Positions 49,812 through 61,555 of a stretch of 64,000 nt of DNA are shown one piece after another. Below the pieces are notes generated by a model. The model ran no database searches, had not been told where the DNA came from, and saw nothing but the letters and a program-made list of their open reading frames with translations. The stretch is from Amaurobius ferox. Lineage: Eukaryota; Arthropoda; Arachnida; Araneae; Amaurobiidae. The position numbers and the translations under genes were made by a program. Position 1 is the stretch's first letter. Each line of letters starts with the position of its first letter. Location of the stretch: assembly GCA_951213105.1 (NCBI GenBank), contig OX578149.1:2108001-2172000 (forward strand), written 5' to 3'.

Positions 49812-50271
49812 CACTCATTGCCATAAAAATTTGCGCACCAAGAAATACTTCTCAGAATCGAACGAAATTTTATATATGTGAGTGCAATGTTGATAGAAGT
49901 AAGCGATACAAAATCAAAGCAATAGGATCATTTCTTACAGGAAAAATTACAAATGAATGGAGGTTCTAGTACCCTGTTGGGCCACCTCTAGCATGAATAC
50001 ACGATGCGATACGGGCAGGCATGGAGGCCTACAGGTCCCGTATGGTGTCCTGCGTCATCTCATCCTACAGTTGTTGTAAGGTCGCCTCTAGTTCGACCAA
50101 ACTCGCAAGCTGTCTAACTTGCCGTCCCAAGTGATCCCAGACATGCTCGATCGGTGACAAATCTGGGAATCGGGCAGGCCAGGGAAGGATGGTAGTGTGG
50201 CGGAGGCATACCTGTGACGCCCTTGCTGTGTGTGGCCAAGCGTTGTCCTGTTCAAAAATGCTTCCTGGGAG

Positions 50272-53200
50272 CAGGGCCGATCCTAGAGTGTCGGCCGCCC
50301 GCGTGCAAAGACCTATGTGCCGCCCCTCTAGAGAATTTTTCATATTTTGACTAATACTTAACGTTGACGTTATAAATTCATCTACCTGTATAAGAGTAAA
50401 ATGTAAAACATTAATAAAAATGCAAATAAAATTTGAAGTGCAAAACTTTATTTTTGGGCCAGCTAATAGGTTATAATAGCGACAAAATACTTTAACAAAA
50501 TATTAAACAAACAAAAATATTACCTTTAAAATAAAAATAGACATTTTATAATTAGAAATGCAAAACAACAGTATTTACTCAGAAAATATAATCTAATAAA
50601 AAAAAAAGTACTAAATCATAAATCTCGTGAAACGAAAAGTATATAAATCAGTCCTTCTACAAAGACTACCTAATAATTAACTATAAAATAACTTTTCTGG
50701 TTTTCTGAGAAGTAAATTTGTCAATAATTTCGGTGAAATCAATTTTTTCAGAGATTTCGGATTCAATAGAGATGATGCCCAAATCTGAAAGCCTTTCTTC
50801 TGTCATATTATTTCTCAAGTAATTTTAATAATTTTTAATTTACTGAAACTTCTTTCACCTTCTGCCACAGAAACAGGTAAGGTTAAAAAATTCTTATTGC
50901 TAGAGCAAAATTTGGAAAACAGGGAATGAGATCATTTTTGACTATAATTTCTAATATCTCAATTGGCTGTTTTTTACCTGGAAAAATATCTTTGAATGAA
51001 GTTATTGTCGCATGGTAAACCCATGATCCAATATTTTCGGGGATGCGATCTAGAGTTTACGTATTTATTTTGGGGGTCAGCCTTTTCGTTGGCCAGCTGC
51101 ACTCGAAATAGAAAACAGGAAGTCGGTTAGTGTTCTTTAGGTATCATATTTTTACCGAAAGATTTAACGTTTGTCCGTTTACGGGCGGATCATAGGTCTG
51201 GCGGGCTATTTGAATTAGTGCCCGAAAGCATATCAGTTTCGCAGGGGCCTGAGAAGGGGCTTTTTTGTTTCTGGAGGTCTAAAGTCAATGGCGATGCTTT
51301 GGGGTCGAGGGATTAAGACCCAGAATCCAATGAGATAGTTGTATTTGCCTCAGGGGCGTGTTTTAAAATCTTGGAGAGAGAGAGTTTTCAGAAATTTGAA
51401 AAAAGGAGCGAGGAGAATGAACTAGGACTCGAAGGCGAAAAGAGCCCCTTTTTAAGTACGTTGGATCCTGAAGGATGAGAGACCGCAACTCGGCCAGTGA
51501 TGTTGGTGAGTTACCCATTTGGGACTTTTTGCCAACCTCTTTTTTGTTCGACCTCTCTCTCCGTGTTAAGGATGATTAATTATATCATAGCGATGTTTTT
51601 ATCTTAATTTTTATTTACCATTTTTTCCAGTTTAGTCTGTGAGACTATATACACTTTTGTATTATTTATTTTAAATTGGTATACATTCCATTTTGAATAT
51701 GGGGAGTGGTCTTTTAAATATTTTGAATCAATGTTATGTAAATATTTATATAGTGTAAATAAATTAATGTTTTATATATACACACGGCCATTTTCTTCTT
51801 CTCGCTCTAACAGGGCGTGTCCTAAAAGAAGTAGCTACCTTAGGACAGTTATTTCATTAAAGGGTTGTATACCGTCTAAATCTTTCACAATGCTTCCTTC
51901 CTTCTGTACCTGTAACTTAATATCTAAGTCCATGCAGGCTTTCATGAGATCATCATTAGAAATGTTATGAAACTCATACAGAAAGCAGAATATTGAATGG
52001 CACTCAGATAATAAGGTAAATCTTCGATTTACCGAAGAGATCGCGTGATCAAGAATTGCAAAATAGAAAGCAGTCTTGAATTGCTGGAAGGGATTTGAAA
52101 CTGGTTCATCACTGCCCTCGTAATCAATTAAACGGACCTTTTTCCTGAGCTTCGACATGGGAAATTTGGGATCAATACCTAAATCTCTAGAAAGTGTTGT
52201 GGCTGAATCGACAAATATTTTAAAATTATCGTCAGATCTTTGGGAAACTAAATATTTTTTAAGATTATCTAAGCCTTCAATGTATTCCGCGATGTTTAAT
52301 TTAGGATTTTGAAGCATTTTACTCAATACATCAATTCTTGATAATAAATCATCCCAAATTAAAATTGAACACAAAAATTTAAACGTTTCAAGACTTTTAA
52401 TTATTGATTCAGCACCCATTTTTGTTTCCGTGTCTCAGGTGGTATCTTCAATTAAGGCATTTAATGCGGTAATAATGTTTTTTAAGTCTTGTTTTAGAGG
52501 TCTAATAGCATTGATACGACTTTCCCACCTTGTTTCACTTGATGGCTTTAAAGTTAGACTTTTCACGTGTTTTTTTAGTAAATCCCATCGATATGAGGAC
52601 GTAGAAAAGTAATTATATACCTCTTGTACCATATAAAAAAACAGAAATTTCACCACTGGAGCTGGCAGCGTCATCGACGACGAGATTTAATGCATGAGCC
52701 GCACACGGCACGTATAATGCTCTAGGATTGATATGGAGAATCCGTTTCTGAAGCCCTATATTTTTCCCCTTCATGTTCGATCCATTGTCGTAGCCCTGAC
52801 CCCGTATATCTTTAATTTCGAGCTGCAGACTAGGTAATAGCTTCTCTAATAGAAAATTGCACAGACCTTCTCCAGTGGTATTAGTTACTGGAAAAAATCC
52901 TAGAAAAAATTCTAAAATATCTACCTTACCATCAGTAGTGTTCACACATCTAATTACAAACATTATTTGTTCTGTGTGGCTAATATCTGGTGTAGAGTCG
53001 AGAATTATAGTGTAATATTTGGCTTTTTTGATAATGCGTGTTATCTCATTACGAATAGATTCGGCTAAAATATTACTTATTTCATTTTGAAAATGCTGCC
53101 CTAAGTAGTGTGGAATACGTGTTTTGTTATCTTTATTTACTGGCATTATTAAGGTGTTCTGAAATAACTGGATCAAATTTAGCCAACATCTCCACTGCCT

Positions 53201-54643
53201 TTAAAAAATTACCATTATCTCTATGATACAACTTCGTACTAGTTCCTCTGAATGCCAAATTTTGACTGGCTAAAAATTGTACTACAGCAATCATTCTTTC
53301 AATGATGGCGCGCCATCGCTTTTTCTCTCGATTTTAAACATTTTGTTTTTCCGCGTCAATAGTACAATTTTTTTCCAGCCTCGTCTTTATTTCGCACCAC
53401 GATCTTATAGTGTTTACGTGTTTTAGAGTATTTTCATGTTTATTAAGGTAATCCGAACAATGACGACAATCTGAAAAGCCAGTACTTACAAGTTGTGTTG
53501 AACTATCTTTACCAAACAATTTACATACAAAACAAAAAATACGATTTAGTTTTATGGAATATCAGAGCCACGTGCGATTTATTTTCTCCCCGTTCACTGA
53601 AGTTTTGTTATAATATAAACAGCTAAATTTTCTGCCACCCTCATCGACCGGAAATTTAAAATTTGCTACTTGTTTGGGACCATGTTCTACTAATAAATCA
53701 ATATTTTTTTCGTTAAAATGTTAGGCCAAGAATATTGCGTTACCTTCATTTTACTCTTGATAGTAATGCCCAAAAACTAGATAAATTGAAACCCGTTTTA
53801 GATGCATTAGTTTCAAAATTTAAATCTGTATACACTCTTGATAACTGATTTAAATCTATATACACTCCTGATTAACTGATAACTATTTTATTCAAGATAA
53901 GTTATTTTTAATACGCTAAAATTTTTAATATTTTGATAAAAGAAAATTTGAAAGAAAAATATACTTCAAATAGAAAATAAGAATTTCCTTTATTCCTGAA
54001 AATAGTAGAATGTTGTGTTGAACGGGTGATTTTTAGTGAATTTTTTTCGAGAGTTAGGCTTAGCGCAATAAAATTGCCGTCTCCTGGGAACAGTTCGAAA
54101 AAGAAGCGCTCCGTCCTTTGGGCCGCCGCAGTTCCGGAATGTCGCCGTCGCGAAAGGGTTAACTTTGCCGAAATAATTCAGCTCTAATCTACAAAGGAGA
54201 CCGCTAAAATAAAGTTTCTTTTGACCATTGATCTGCGAGCCGCGTGCCGACCGTGGTATAGATAAATAAGCCGCCGCACAGTGAAACGAAACATCCTTAG
54301 GCGTCTCAAAAATATGCCCCTTGGTTATTTTTTTAGATATAAATTTAAAATTTGGTATCCTTTTCTATGCCGTATTGCCGGCTGTGCCACGAATGTGTGT
54401 AAAGAGTAGACATTAATGGACAATGGACCAACACACTGTGCACTAACATTCTATTTTTCTTAAACTATGGGACTTATTTTGATTTTTCAATAACTATTTA
54501 AAATTCAGCATATTTATTCGACTTATTATAAGTTTTAAAAAATTTTGCTTGATTGATAGAACTATATGCGGCCTGCGGCCGCCCCATTATTTTGGCCGCC
54601 CGCGTGCGGTGCACGCGCTGCACACCTGCTAGGATCGGCCCTG
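50272..54643 (-). mobile_element. hAT/ZMYM1-type transposon inserted in the Tc1 element
   Basis: The element is 4372 bases. Its left end is cagggccgatcctag and its right end is the exact reverse complement (ctaggatcggccctg). Perfect 8-bp target duplications cctgggag lie at 50264-50271 and 54644-54651. This is the full hAT signature. It carries a minus-strand transposase relic and an unrelated-looking block at about 51060-51830 that interrupts the coding region. Because it lies within a Tc1 transposase, it is the younger of the two. Confidence 0.95.
50681..53700 (-). pseudogene. ZMYM1-like hAT transposase relic (TTF, DUF4371, hAT dimerization)
   Basis: Minus-strand pieces appear in family order. 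A TTF-type zinc finger region lies near 53640-53400 (FPVDEGGRKFSC, IFCFVCKLFGKDSS, HCSDYLNKHENTLKH). A DUF4371-like block lies at 53176-52613 (YYTIILDSTPDISHTEQIMF, GQGYDNGSNMKGKNIGLQKR, VPCAAHALNLVVDDAA). The middle is at 52620-51835 (LKPSSETRWESRINAIRPLK). The hAT C-terminal dimerization region lies at 50880-50681 (LPVSVAEGERSFSKLKIIK). The DST..YDN..H..NL motifs and SVAEGERSFSKLK are recognisable. Stops and frame changes are present, and about 0.75 kb of unrelated sequence at 51060-51830 separates the last two parts, so it is inactive. Its nearest cellular relatives are ZMYM1-type proteins, which are themselves transposase-derived. Confidence 0.88.
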
Positions 54644-55602
54644 CCTGGGAGCCATGACATGAGTGGTAATACACGTAGCTGAAAGATGTCATGAACGTAC
54701 CGCTGATCTGTCATGGTTCCGTGGATCAATATTAGAGGTGACCGGGTGTCGTATGCGACGGCACCCCATACCATCACACCAGCTGTGGGAGCGGTGTACC
54801 GCTATAAAGCGAAGGCAGGATTGAGGCGTTCACCAAGGAGGTCTCCACACACGTACACGGTTGTCATCCCTGCCCAAATTGAATCTCGATTCGTCGCTGA
54901 AGACGACTTAGTTCCCTTCGCTTGCGGTCCAATCCCATTGAGCGCGACCAAACGGAGGTGACGGTGGGTGGGTGTCATTGGCAGACCCCGTAATGAACGT
55001 CGCAATACCAAATGTCCTTCAGCCAGGCGCCTTGCGATGGTACGGACAGACACAGGGACCCGTAATGAAGGTGCTGTCTGTATCTGGATGGCGGACAATG
55101 ATACAGTTGGCGCTGTACGTGCGTGTCGGGTGATGTGACGGTCTTCTTGCCTATTGGTCTACCTACGGCGACCTGAGCCTGGCCGCCGTGTATGCGACCT
55201 CTTTCTTGTCCACTGGTCCCAACACCTCCTCACAGTAAAGTCAGAACGGACTAGGTAGTTTGCTACTGGCCGAGCTGACCACCCGGCTTCCATCATTCCG
55301 ATTATTTTTCCCCTCTCGAACTCTGACAACTGATAATATTGTCTTCGATGGCGGCGTAACGGCATCCCTAATGAAAAAGCGTTCCTCTACAACAGATTTA
55401 AGTGTAGGCAAAAAGCCTCTACGTAAACATTTTTCGGCGTCAGAGAGGACGAAGTTTAACGCCCTCTAGTGGCATTACGCAATGTGCAATCACGCTGTAT
55501 TTCTAATCAGTTGCATATCTGCCTGACACGTACCTTCATGCCAAGTTTCGTTACGATTCCACAATTACTTCGTGCACAAAATTTTATGGCAATGAGTATA
55601 TG

Positions 55603-55624
55603 TATATATATATATATATATATA
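55603..55624. repeat. (TA)n microsatellite
   Basis: TA tract directly beside the right end of the Tc1 element, which targets TA. Confidence 0.9.
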
Positions 55625-55842
55625 GTTCAATTTTTTTAACTAGATACCATTTTTTCACACATTCCAATTTCACACTTTCTTTTAGTAGTGCACAAATTGT
55701 GTGCTACTGCACGTGAAAAAACTGCCCACTTCTATGCCTCTAAAACTTGGGCCAGCGTTTGGGCGACTAGAGTATTTGTCTTGCAACCTGTAAATGAAAT
55801 AGATCAAAGGAATAGAAAAAAATAGGAATATTTTTCGGTCAC

Positions 55843-56126
55843 CTTCCTCTGAGATTGGGTTTGTGGCTGCATCGGAGTACCGCCCATGACGACCCCCGGT
55901 TGTTGCTGCACCAAGGAGCCAGTCACGGTCTGTTGCTGTTGCATATCCTGTATCATCACTTGCTGCTGTTGTTGGGTTTGGATCTGCTGTTGTTGCATTT
56001 GCTGCTGCAGTTGTTGCTGCTGCTGTTGAATCACTTGTTGCTGCTGCTGGATCATCAGCTGTTGCTGCTGAAGCTGGAACTGGTGTTGCTGCACGAGATT
56101 CTGGTTCTGGTCCATCTCCGTGCCAC
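55843..56126 (-). CDS. Internal exon 3 of window (polyglutamine-rich)
   Basis: This exon has 284 bases. The acceptor is CTTTCTTTCGAG followed by GT, which completes a Gly codon with the single G left by the previous exon (phase 1). The donor is AGGAAG|GTGACC, phase 0. The peptide begins GGTEMDQNQNLVQQHQ, and well over half of its next 60 residues are Gln, interspersed with Leu, Met and Ile (QLQQQQLMIQQQQQ type). Such spacing can form a coiled coil. It ends QPQTQSQRK. The codons mix CAG and CAA (gctgctgttgtt on the plus strand), so the run is not a pure CAG microsatellite and is probably maintained as protein. The Met at 56115 is not a start, since the frame continues upstream to the acceptor. 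Confidence 0.8.
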
Positions 56127-58013
56127 CTCGAAAGAAAGCAAACTAAGCTTACGATTGTTTTGACAACGGTAAAAATGAATTCGTTCGTTTATTTTACTGT
56201 TCCCCTATACATCTACGTACTAGTCTTTCGACTAGACACTTATTTCGTTCTTTTGCCTGAAAAATATCCCGCTATTCAATGAAATACAAAGAAAGCCATT
56301 CTGACATTCCATTTCAAACTGCTTAAAACAAGACTATTCATCGGAAAGGTCAAAAGTATACTCGACTCGTGTTAACGTACTATGTATGAAATGTACTAAA
56401 ATATGGAGTCACATTGGTAAGAAAATGTATATTAGCGAATTTTTACACAATGATATCATTTTATGTACAAGATGCGATATTTTATAAAACATTACGCATA
56501 TAACTGAATGGAACAAAAGTAGAGCCATTCATAAAACCAATGCTCATTTTGTTCTGCTCATTTTGTCATATTTTATTAAAAAAATCCAGTCTAATGGATC
56601 CGAAATGGTTTTGCGTGAATAACGGTTTGTAAGATATAACTCCAAAAAATTTAAGTTTATTCGATTTTTATCAGACTCATTTGTTTCCTTTACAAGCTTT
56701 AAAAACACTACAAGTTACTGGCTAATTGTTTATAACTAACTAGCACTTTTATTTTTCGCCCGGATTTCGTCTGCATTCTCCGACTTGACTCACTTGCTAG
56801 ACGGTATATAAATTAAACTGATACAATATATCTGACGAGATTTTACATTCAAGTTAATCTATTAACTTCTCTGGCGGCACATAAATACGTACATTTTCAT
56901 CTATTCTGTTCCAATTTCGTCCAGGATTTTGAGAATAGAATCCCTAAGTGCATTTAACCTTCCAATTAAAAATATATATTCCGTGTTTATCCACCAGGAG
57001 TATGTCAAGAGATGAGCTGCAACAATCGTGACATTTTAAATAGAACAGCTTTCCCATCCTTTTGAAAATACTAACATATTGAAGCGATAAACACTCTTTC
57101 TGAAATGAAGGGCTCAAACCAACATACAATTCTAACAACGCTCGTGTAGGGCTACACATTCTTGCTAGCACTCTACATAACTGGCACTTTTAGTTTTTGA
57201 AATGAAAAAAGGAGCCTTTTTCAATTTTCTGCCCTTTACTTCCCTTTTATTGTTAAAAATGTTCATCTATTAGGTTTGGGGGTCTGTTTCACATCCCAAA
57301 TCATAGATGCTATTCCCATCCAAAATATTCTAAATAGGATATTAAAAAAAAGAGATCTCTTCAATGAGAGCGTCTCAAGACAAAAGTGCGTCCACACTGT
57401 ATTCCAGTCAGAGCTTAAGCATCCATGTAGATAGAAAAGCACAAGAAAAAAGTTATGCGGTACACAAACATGAATCAGATTCGAATCCATTTTGTTTTAA
57501 ACTGCGATGAAGAGCCACGGTTCTAAAAATAGGATTTGAAAATAAAGAAAATGGGATATCTAAAATGGACATGCATTTTTAGAGAAAACACTTTCAGTGA
57601 AGGATCGAAACGGATCATTAAATGTTTAGAATATGGACCCGATTTCATTTCCATTTTTATCTGTTAGGTGATAGAATGAGAAAAAGGGTTTGGTATAAAA
57701 AATAAAAATCATGTGGTAAGACCAACACAGGACGTCCCATGCATAATGCTCGTCTAGTCAGAAACATCAGCTGACTATTTAAATGCGACATATACTAATC
57801 TATATATTAAGAGTCAATACGAAGCAACGTATATCATTTAAAAGTTCAGAATCCCAAAAAGAAATACCTTCAAGCGAAAAAGCAAAACAAACTGGAGTTT
57901 GGACACTATTTTATTACACGTCGAAACATTTCACATATTCGTAATAACTGTTAGTACAGTGTATAGAAGATCTCTGTTGTGTTGTTTCTTATCCCACTTG
58001 ACTGACAGCAACA
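56127..58013. other. Intron between exons 2 and 3, first part
   Basis: AT-rich sequence with no supported feature. Confidence 0.5.
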
Positions 58014-58578
58014 TCAGATCAAGTCCATGAACCCGTGAGTCTTCAAAAGATGAAGAACTACTGCAGGACTGGAGTACAGCTGACTCCTCTGGCATCCAAT
58101 ACATGTCGAGGCATGGGCAGGAGAGGCCTGAGCCAAATTGCACTTCGGGCAAAGGGGATAAACCCTAGAACCCAACACATGCCGAAGAGCAGCCGTTGCG
58201 GAGGCTGGCCAGAGCCGTCTGTTCCCCCCTACTGCCTGCCCCAATCAAAGCAGCACCAAGACGGCTACAATCATGCCACTCATGCACGGGGACCTTTCTT
58301 CAAGTGGAGTTGATTTCAAGTTTGACTCGTGAGGCAAGTTCCGAGAAAGAATGACAGCCACCGTCAATGGAACTCCTAAGGCTGCCCTCCTTGGCCAGAC
58401 CATCTGCAACCTCATTACCGTAAATGTCTACGTGAGATGGCACCCATTGAAAAAATATCCTATTCTGGACAGACGAGTAACCCAAATGCTGAACAATATT
58501 CACTGTCGTTCCGTCACCATGCCTCCACCATTCAGCCAGAAGATCCCTACAATGTATAATAATAGAACCCAAAATTAA
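58014..58578 (-). pseudogene. LINE ORF2 C-terminal fragment (RNase H and tail)
   Basis: At 58572-58300 a minus-strand frame ends an RNase H domain of a non-LTR retrotransposon (Jockey/R1-like): VQHLGYSSVQNRIFFQWVPS, then HVDIYGNEVADGLAKEGS. The SH-DIYGNEVAD-AK block carries the catalytic His and Asp of this domain. In a different frame at 58205-58017 the Cys-rich tail follows: LCPKCNLAQASPAHASTCIG, then LKTHGFMDLI, which I recall as frequent in spider LINE proteins. The endonuclease and reverse transcriptase are absent, so this is a 5'-truncated insertion, the usual LINE outcome. A frame change joins the two parts. Confidence 0.78.
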
Positions 58579-59269
58579 AGTTCGAAGTTTAACGCATTTG
58601 GGACATCCTAGGACATGAATTCACTATTTTTTGTGTACCTCTACTATGTTGTATAAAAAATATGGATCTGACTTTCATGAAATTTGGAAGACTGGTATGC
58701 GTCACGTAAAAATCAATAAAATAAAATGGATTTTTTTCTTTCAGATATAACAATAATGATAAATATGCTAATTAAATGCTTGTCTTTTATGTCCAATTGG
58801 ATAAGGAAATAAAAAGGACCCTTTCTCCTCCACTAGGCTGAGATATACCATTTTCAGGATGTCATTGATTTTGGAATCATTTTGAGTCATTGAGCGAGTT
58901 GGAGTCATTTTGAAATGCCTAGAGTCGCCAAATAAAAGAAAATATAACTTCAGACTAATATAATATTTATGCGAGCTATAACACTCATTTTAATATTGAT
59001 AAAATTTAATATTGATAAAACTTAATATTGCTAAAGATAATATTGATATTGATTTGAGTTGGCGAGGAGTTTGGATTTGATTTTTAAAATTCAAATCTAA
59101 ACAACGCGTCGGATATTAAAAATAAATCATTCAGCTGCGTTTTCTTTTGTTTTTTTTTTAATCTTTCTGGAAAAACAAAAAGAAATGCCTATAAAGAGTA
59201 TACTTGCAATAGAAATAGTAAAACTTTTTTCGATACACCAAAACATCCCGACATTAAAACAAATCACGC
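58579..59269. other. Intronic stretch with short AT-rich tandem repeats
   Basis: 58985-59060 contains several aatattgataaaa-type units. Nothing else is recognised. Confidence 0.5.
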
Positions 59270-59313
59270 CATTCAAACAGCCACGAGGTCTGAACCTCGT
59301 GGCTGTTTGAATG
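59270..59313. repeat. Perfect 20-bp hairpin with 4-base loop
   Basis: Arms 59270-59289 and 59294-59313 are exact reverse complements (core acagccacgaggt and acctcgtggctgt) around the loop ctga. Confidence 0.95.
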
Positions 59314-59380
59314 CAGAAGAGGCATGTCTTGGCATGCGCTCTTCTAAACGAGCACATAACCAGGCATGGCTCTTCTGCAT
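59311..59380. repeat. Second inverted repeat overlapping the hairpin
   Basis: atgcagaagaggcatgtcttgg (59311-59332) pairs with ccaggcatggctcttctgcat (59360-59380) with about two mismatches. An inner agaagag...ctcttct pair (59315-59345) is an alternative fold. Confidence 0.8.
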
Positions 59381-59772
59381 ACACTAAACATTAATGAAGC
59401 GACGCATACCTGGATGTTTAAACAAGAAGCCTTGTGTGTTCATTACAGGGGCGGTCGTTCATATTGACTCGCGCTCAATCCTTAAGAACTATGACTATGT
59501 AGAACTGAACTACGCCGATGGAATAAAATAGGCTGTGAAGATATTTCCTTTGATTCTTATATAAATTATCTTTCACGACGAGGAAGAGCTAATAAATGGT
59601 ACCTTTCAGTTACCAAACTCGTTGATTTTAAATAATGTCATAAAAATAGGGTTTTAATTTGTTTTTACTAGCTTTCATACAATATTGAACTGAAGTGCTG
59701 TTTTTTTCTAGTGATCCCTTTTTCCACCTCTGTTGCTGCAATCCGCTCATTAAAGTGGACGGAGTGTTTTAC
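59381..59772. other. Intron flank of exon 2
   Basis: No recognisable feature. Confidence 0.5.
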
Positions 59773-60217
59773 CTGCTAAGACAGTCTTCTGCGAAGCGGT
59801 CGTAGTACTGCCCATCTGCTGCTGAGGTACGACCGCCAAGCTTCTCTGCTGTCCGTCGTCGATGGTGGGCGTAGTTTGTCCGACCGACTTGTTGAAGTCC
59901 GCGAGCAGGCTGGAGATGGTGCCCGACTGGGCCCGAGGAATAGAGGGGCGCAGTGGCTCCTGCTGGACGCACTTCTCCATCAGTTCCTGTTCCGCAGCCT
60001 CCAGTGACGGGGACACATCCAAAATTGGGGACAGATCCGTCACCGGGGACCAGTCGGAGGACTCGACGCCCGTCTTCTTCATCCCGACACCAGCCTGCTG
60101 CTGCTTCTGCTGAAGTTGCTGCTGCGGGGTCATGATGCCGGGCACCAGATCCATCGCCTTGGATTGCTGTTGGGACAGTTGCTGCTGAGTTCCTTGCATT
60201 AACGGCTGTTGTATCTG
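59773..60217 (-). CDS. Internal exon 2 of window (Gln-rich, WSPVTDLSP motif)
   Basis: This is the longest exon in the chain, with 445 bases. The acceptor is TTTTTCTCCAG followed by CAG, phase 0, matching the previous donor. The donor is TTAGCAG|GTAAAA, ending in phase 1. The peptide opens with QIQQPLMQGTQQQLSQQQ, then carries a conserved-looking block SSDWSPVTDLSPILDVSPS, then an acidic helix EAAEQELMEKCVQQE, then SSLLADFNKSVGQTTP and a tail rich in Gln, Thr and Ser. The block around WSPVTDLSP is the most domain-like part of the visible protein. I associate it loosely, from memory, with the Piccolo/Bassoon family and could not verify this. A clear pyrimidine tract, GC-rich coding bases and phase fit on both sides support the exon. 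Confidence 0.8.
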
Positions 60218-61555
60218 CTGGAGAAAAACAAGGGATGCTTCTGAGAATTATCAGAGTTCAGAGAATTTAATCATTTTTTCAAAGTAAAATTCTTTTTTAT
60301 GCACTCCTTTCAAAACAAAATTCAATCATTCTATTTCACCATGAATGGGACAAGAAAAAAAATCAAAAGGGCACAGTAGAAACTATGCTGCCACCTACAT
60401 CGTAGAACTACGTCAACTGTCACTATTTTACGGCACCATCTCATTAGTTCTACTACTCTCTGTTCAGGCTCCATTTGTGGTGTTGAAGTGGAAGATTGTG
60501 GCTCTAGACTGAAAATCGGCTGAAGCGCTACCTGGAACGCGGTCTTTTGACGCTTCCCACATGCCCGTGACCTTTCGATTGATTACATTTACGATTCTTC
60601 TCGTTTTTCTCTAGCTATTTATTTAGCTTTCGTCGGTTCTTATAGAAATTTTCCTTGGACTTTCGCCACACAATTTTATTTTATTTTTGTCTCCGAAGCA
60701 AAAAATCCATTTTAGTTTATTTCGGTTTATCACACCCAACCAATCAGTTATTTTTAAAGTCATCGCTATCGCTATCTATTTACTAGTTATCAACCTTTAA
60801 ACGATGTGATCCAGTGTTATAAAACAGAATTGCAAATACGATAACGTCTAATATATCGTATTTGAGATGTATACTGAGGTATTGTTTCAATGAATAGTAA
60901 TTTTAACTATTTTTGCCGCAGTTTGGCTGATTTATTTTACATTAAGTCAAACGTTTGGATATGAAACTCAAGAGCTGGTCTACACAATTACATAGAAGGA
61001 TAAATTTGTTTTGAGGCAGACAAGGAAAACAAATGCTACGAAAATTTAATCCAAATTGTGCCAGATGGGTTGATCTTCTTCAATGCTTTCAAGCAAATGA
61101 GAGAAACAATTGCTTAGGAAAAAAAACCTTATCTATACCACACCAGACGGGAGGTCAAAACAAGAGGACATTATTACAAAAATAATAATAATAATAATGG
61201 AAAAAGACAAAAGTGGACAACAAAAGAGTCAAAGCACTTAAATGAAGATAATTTACATGAAAGAAAACATTTTTGGAGCTTCTAAAATAAAGTATACGGA
61301 TACTGCTTCTGATTCCTCCCAACAGGGCGGAATTTAGAATAACGCACCTAGTGCCGCAACAAGCATAGCTGGACCGGTTTCGAGCTTGTTAACGGCAGCG
61401 AATATGTCCTAGTGCAATGCTGCGAGTTCATTCTCCATAAATTTAAAGTCGACTGTATACGTGTGGTGGACTCTAGAATAAAATTTTTCAAAATTGCAGC
61501 ACATGGTACATTTTCTAGCTCCCAGTGTTAATCGGTTATTCAAAAGGATATTTAC
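60218..61555. other. Intron between exons 1 and 2
   Basis: A 1.3-kb AT-rich intron with an (AAT)n tract at 61181-61198. No mobile element is recognised. Confidence 0.6.

Larger units (their letters stand above)
49812..55598 (-). mobile_element. Tc1-like transposon, split by a hAT insertion
   Basis: The ends are imperfect inverted repeats of roughly 65 bases, sharing ctcattgccataaaa, with TA on both sides (49810-49811 and 55599-55600). Without the inner 4.4-kb insertion the element is about 1.4 kb, normal for Tc1. The minus-strand transposase runs as follows. An HTH N-terminus at 55365-55159 reads YYQLSEFERGKIIGMMEAGW then RSDFTVRRCW. A middle part at 55080-54800 reads RVPVSVRTIARRLAEGHL. 54777-54652 reads MMVWGAVAYDTRSPLILIHG. 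Beyond the insertion, 50263-50068 reads FEQDNAWPHTA and DLSPIEHVWDHLGRQVR, which includes the catalytic Asp and Glu context. Frame changes show it was already decaying. Confidence 0.9.
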
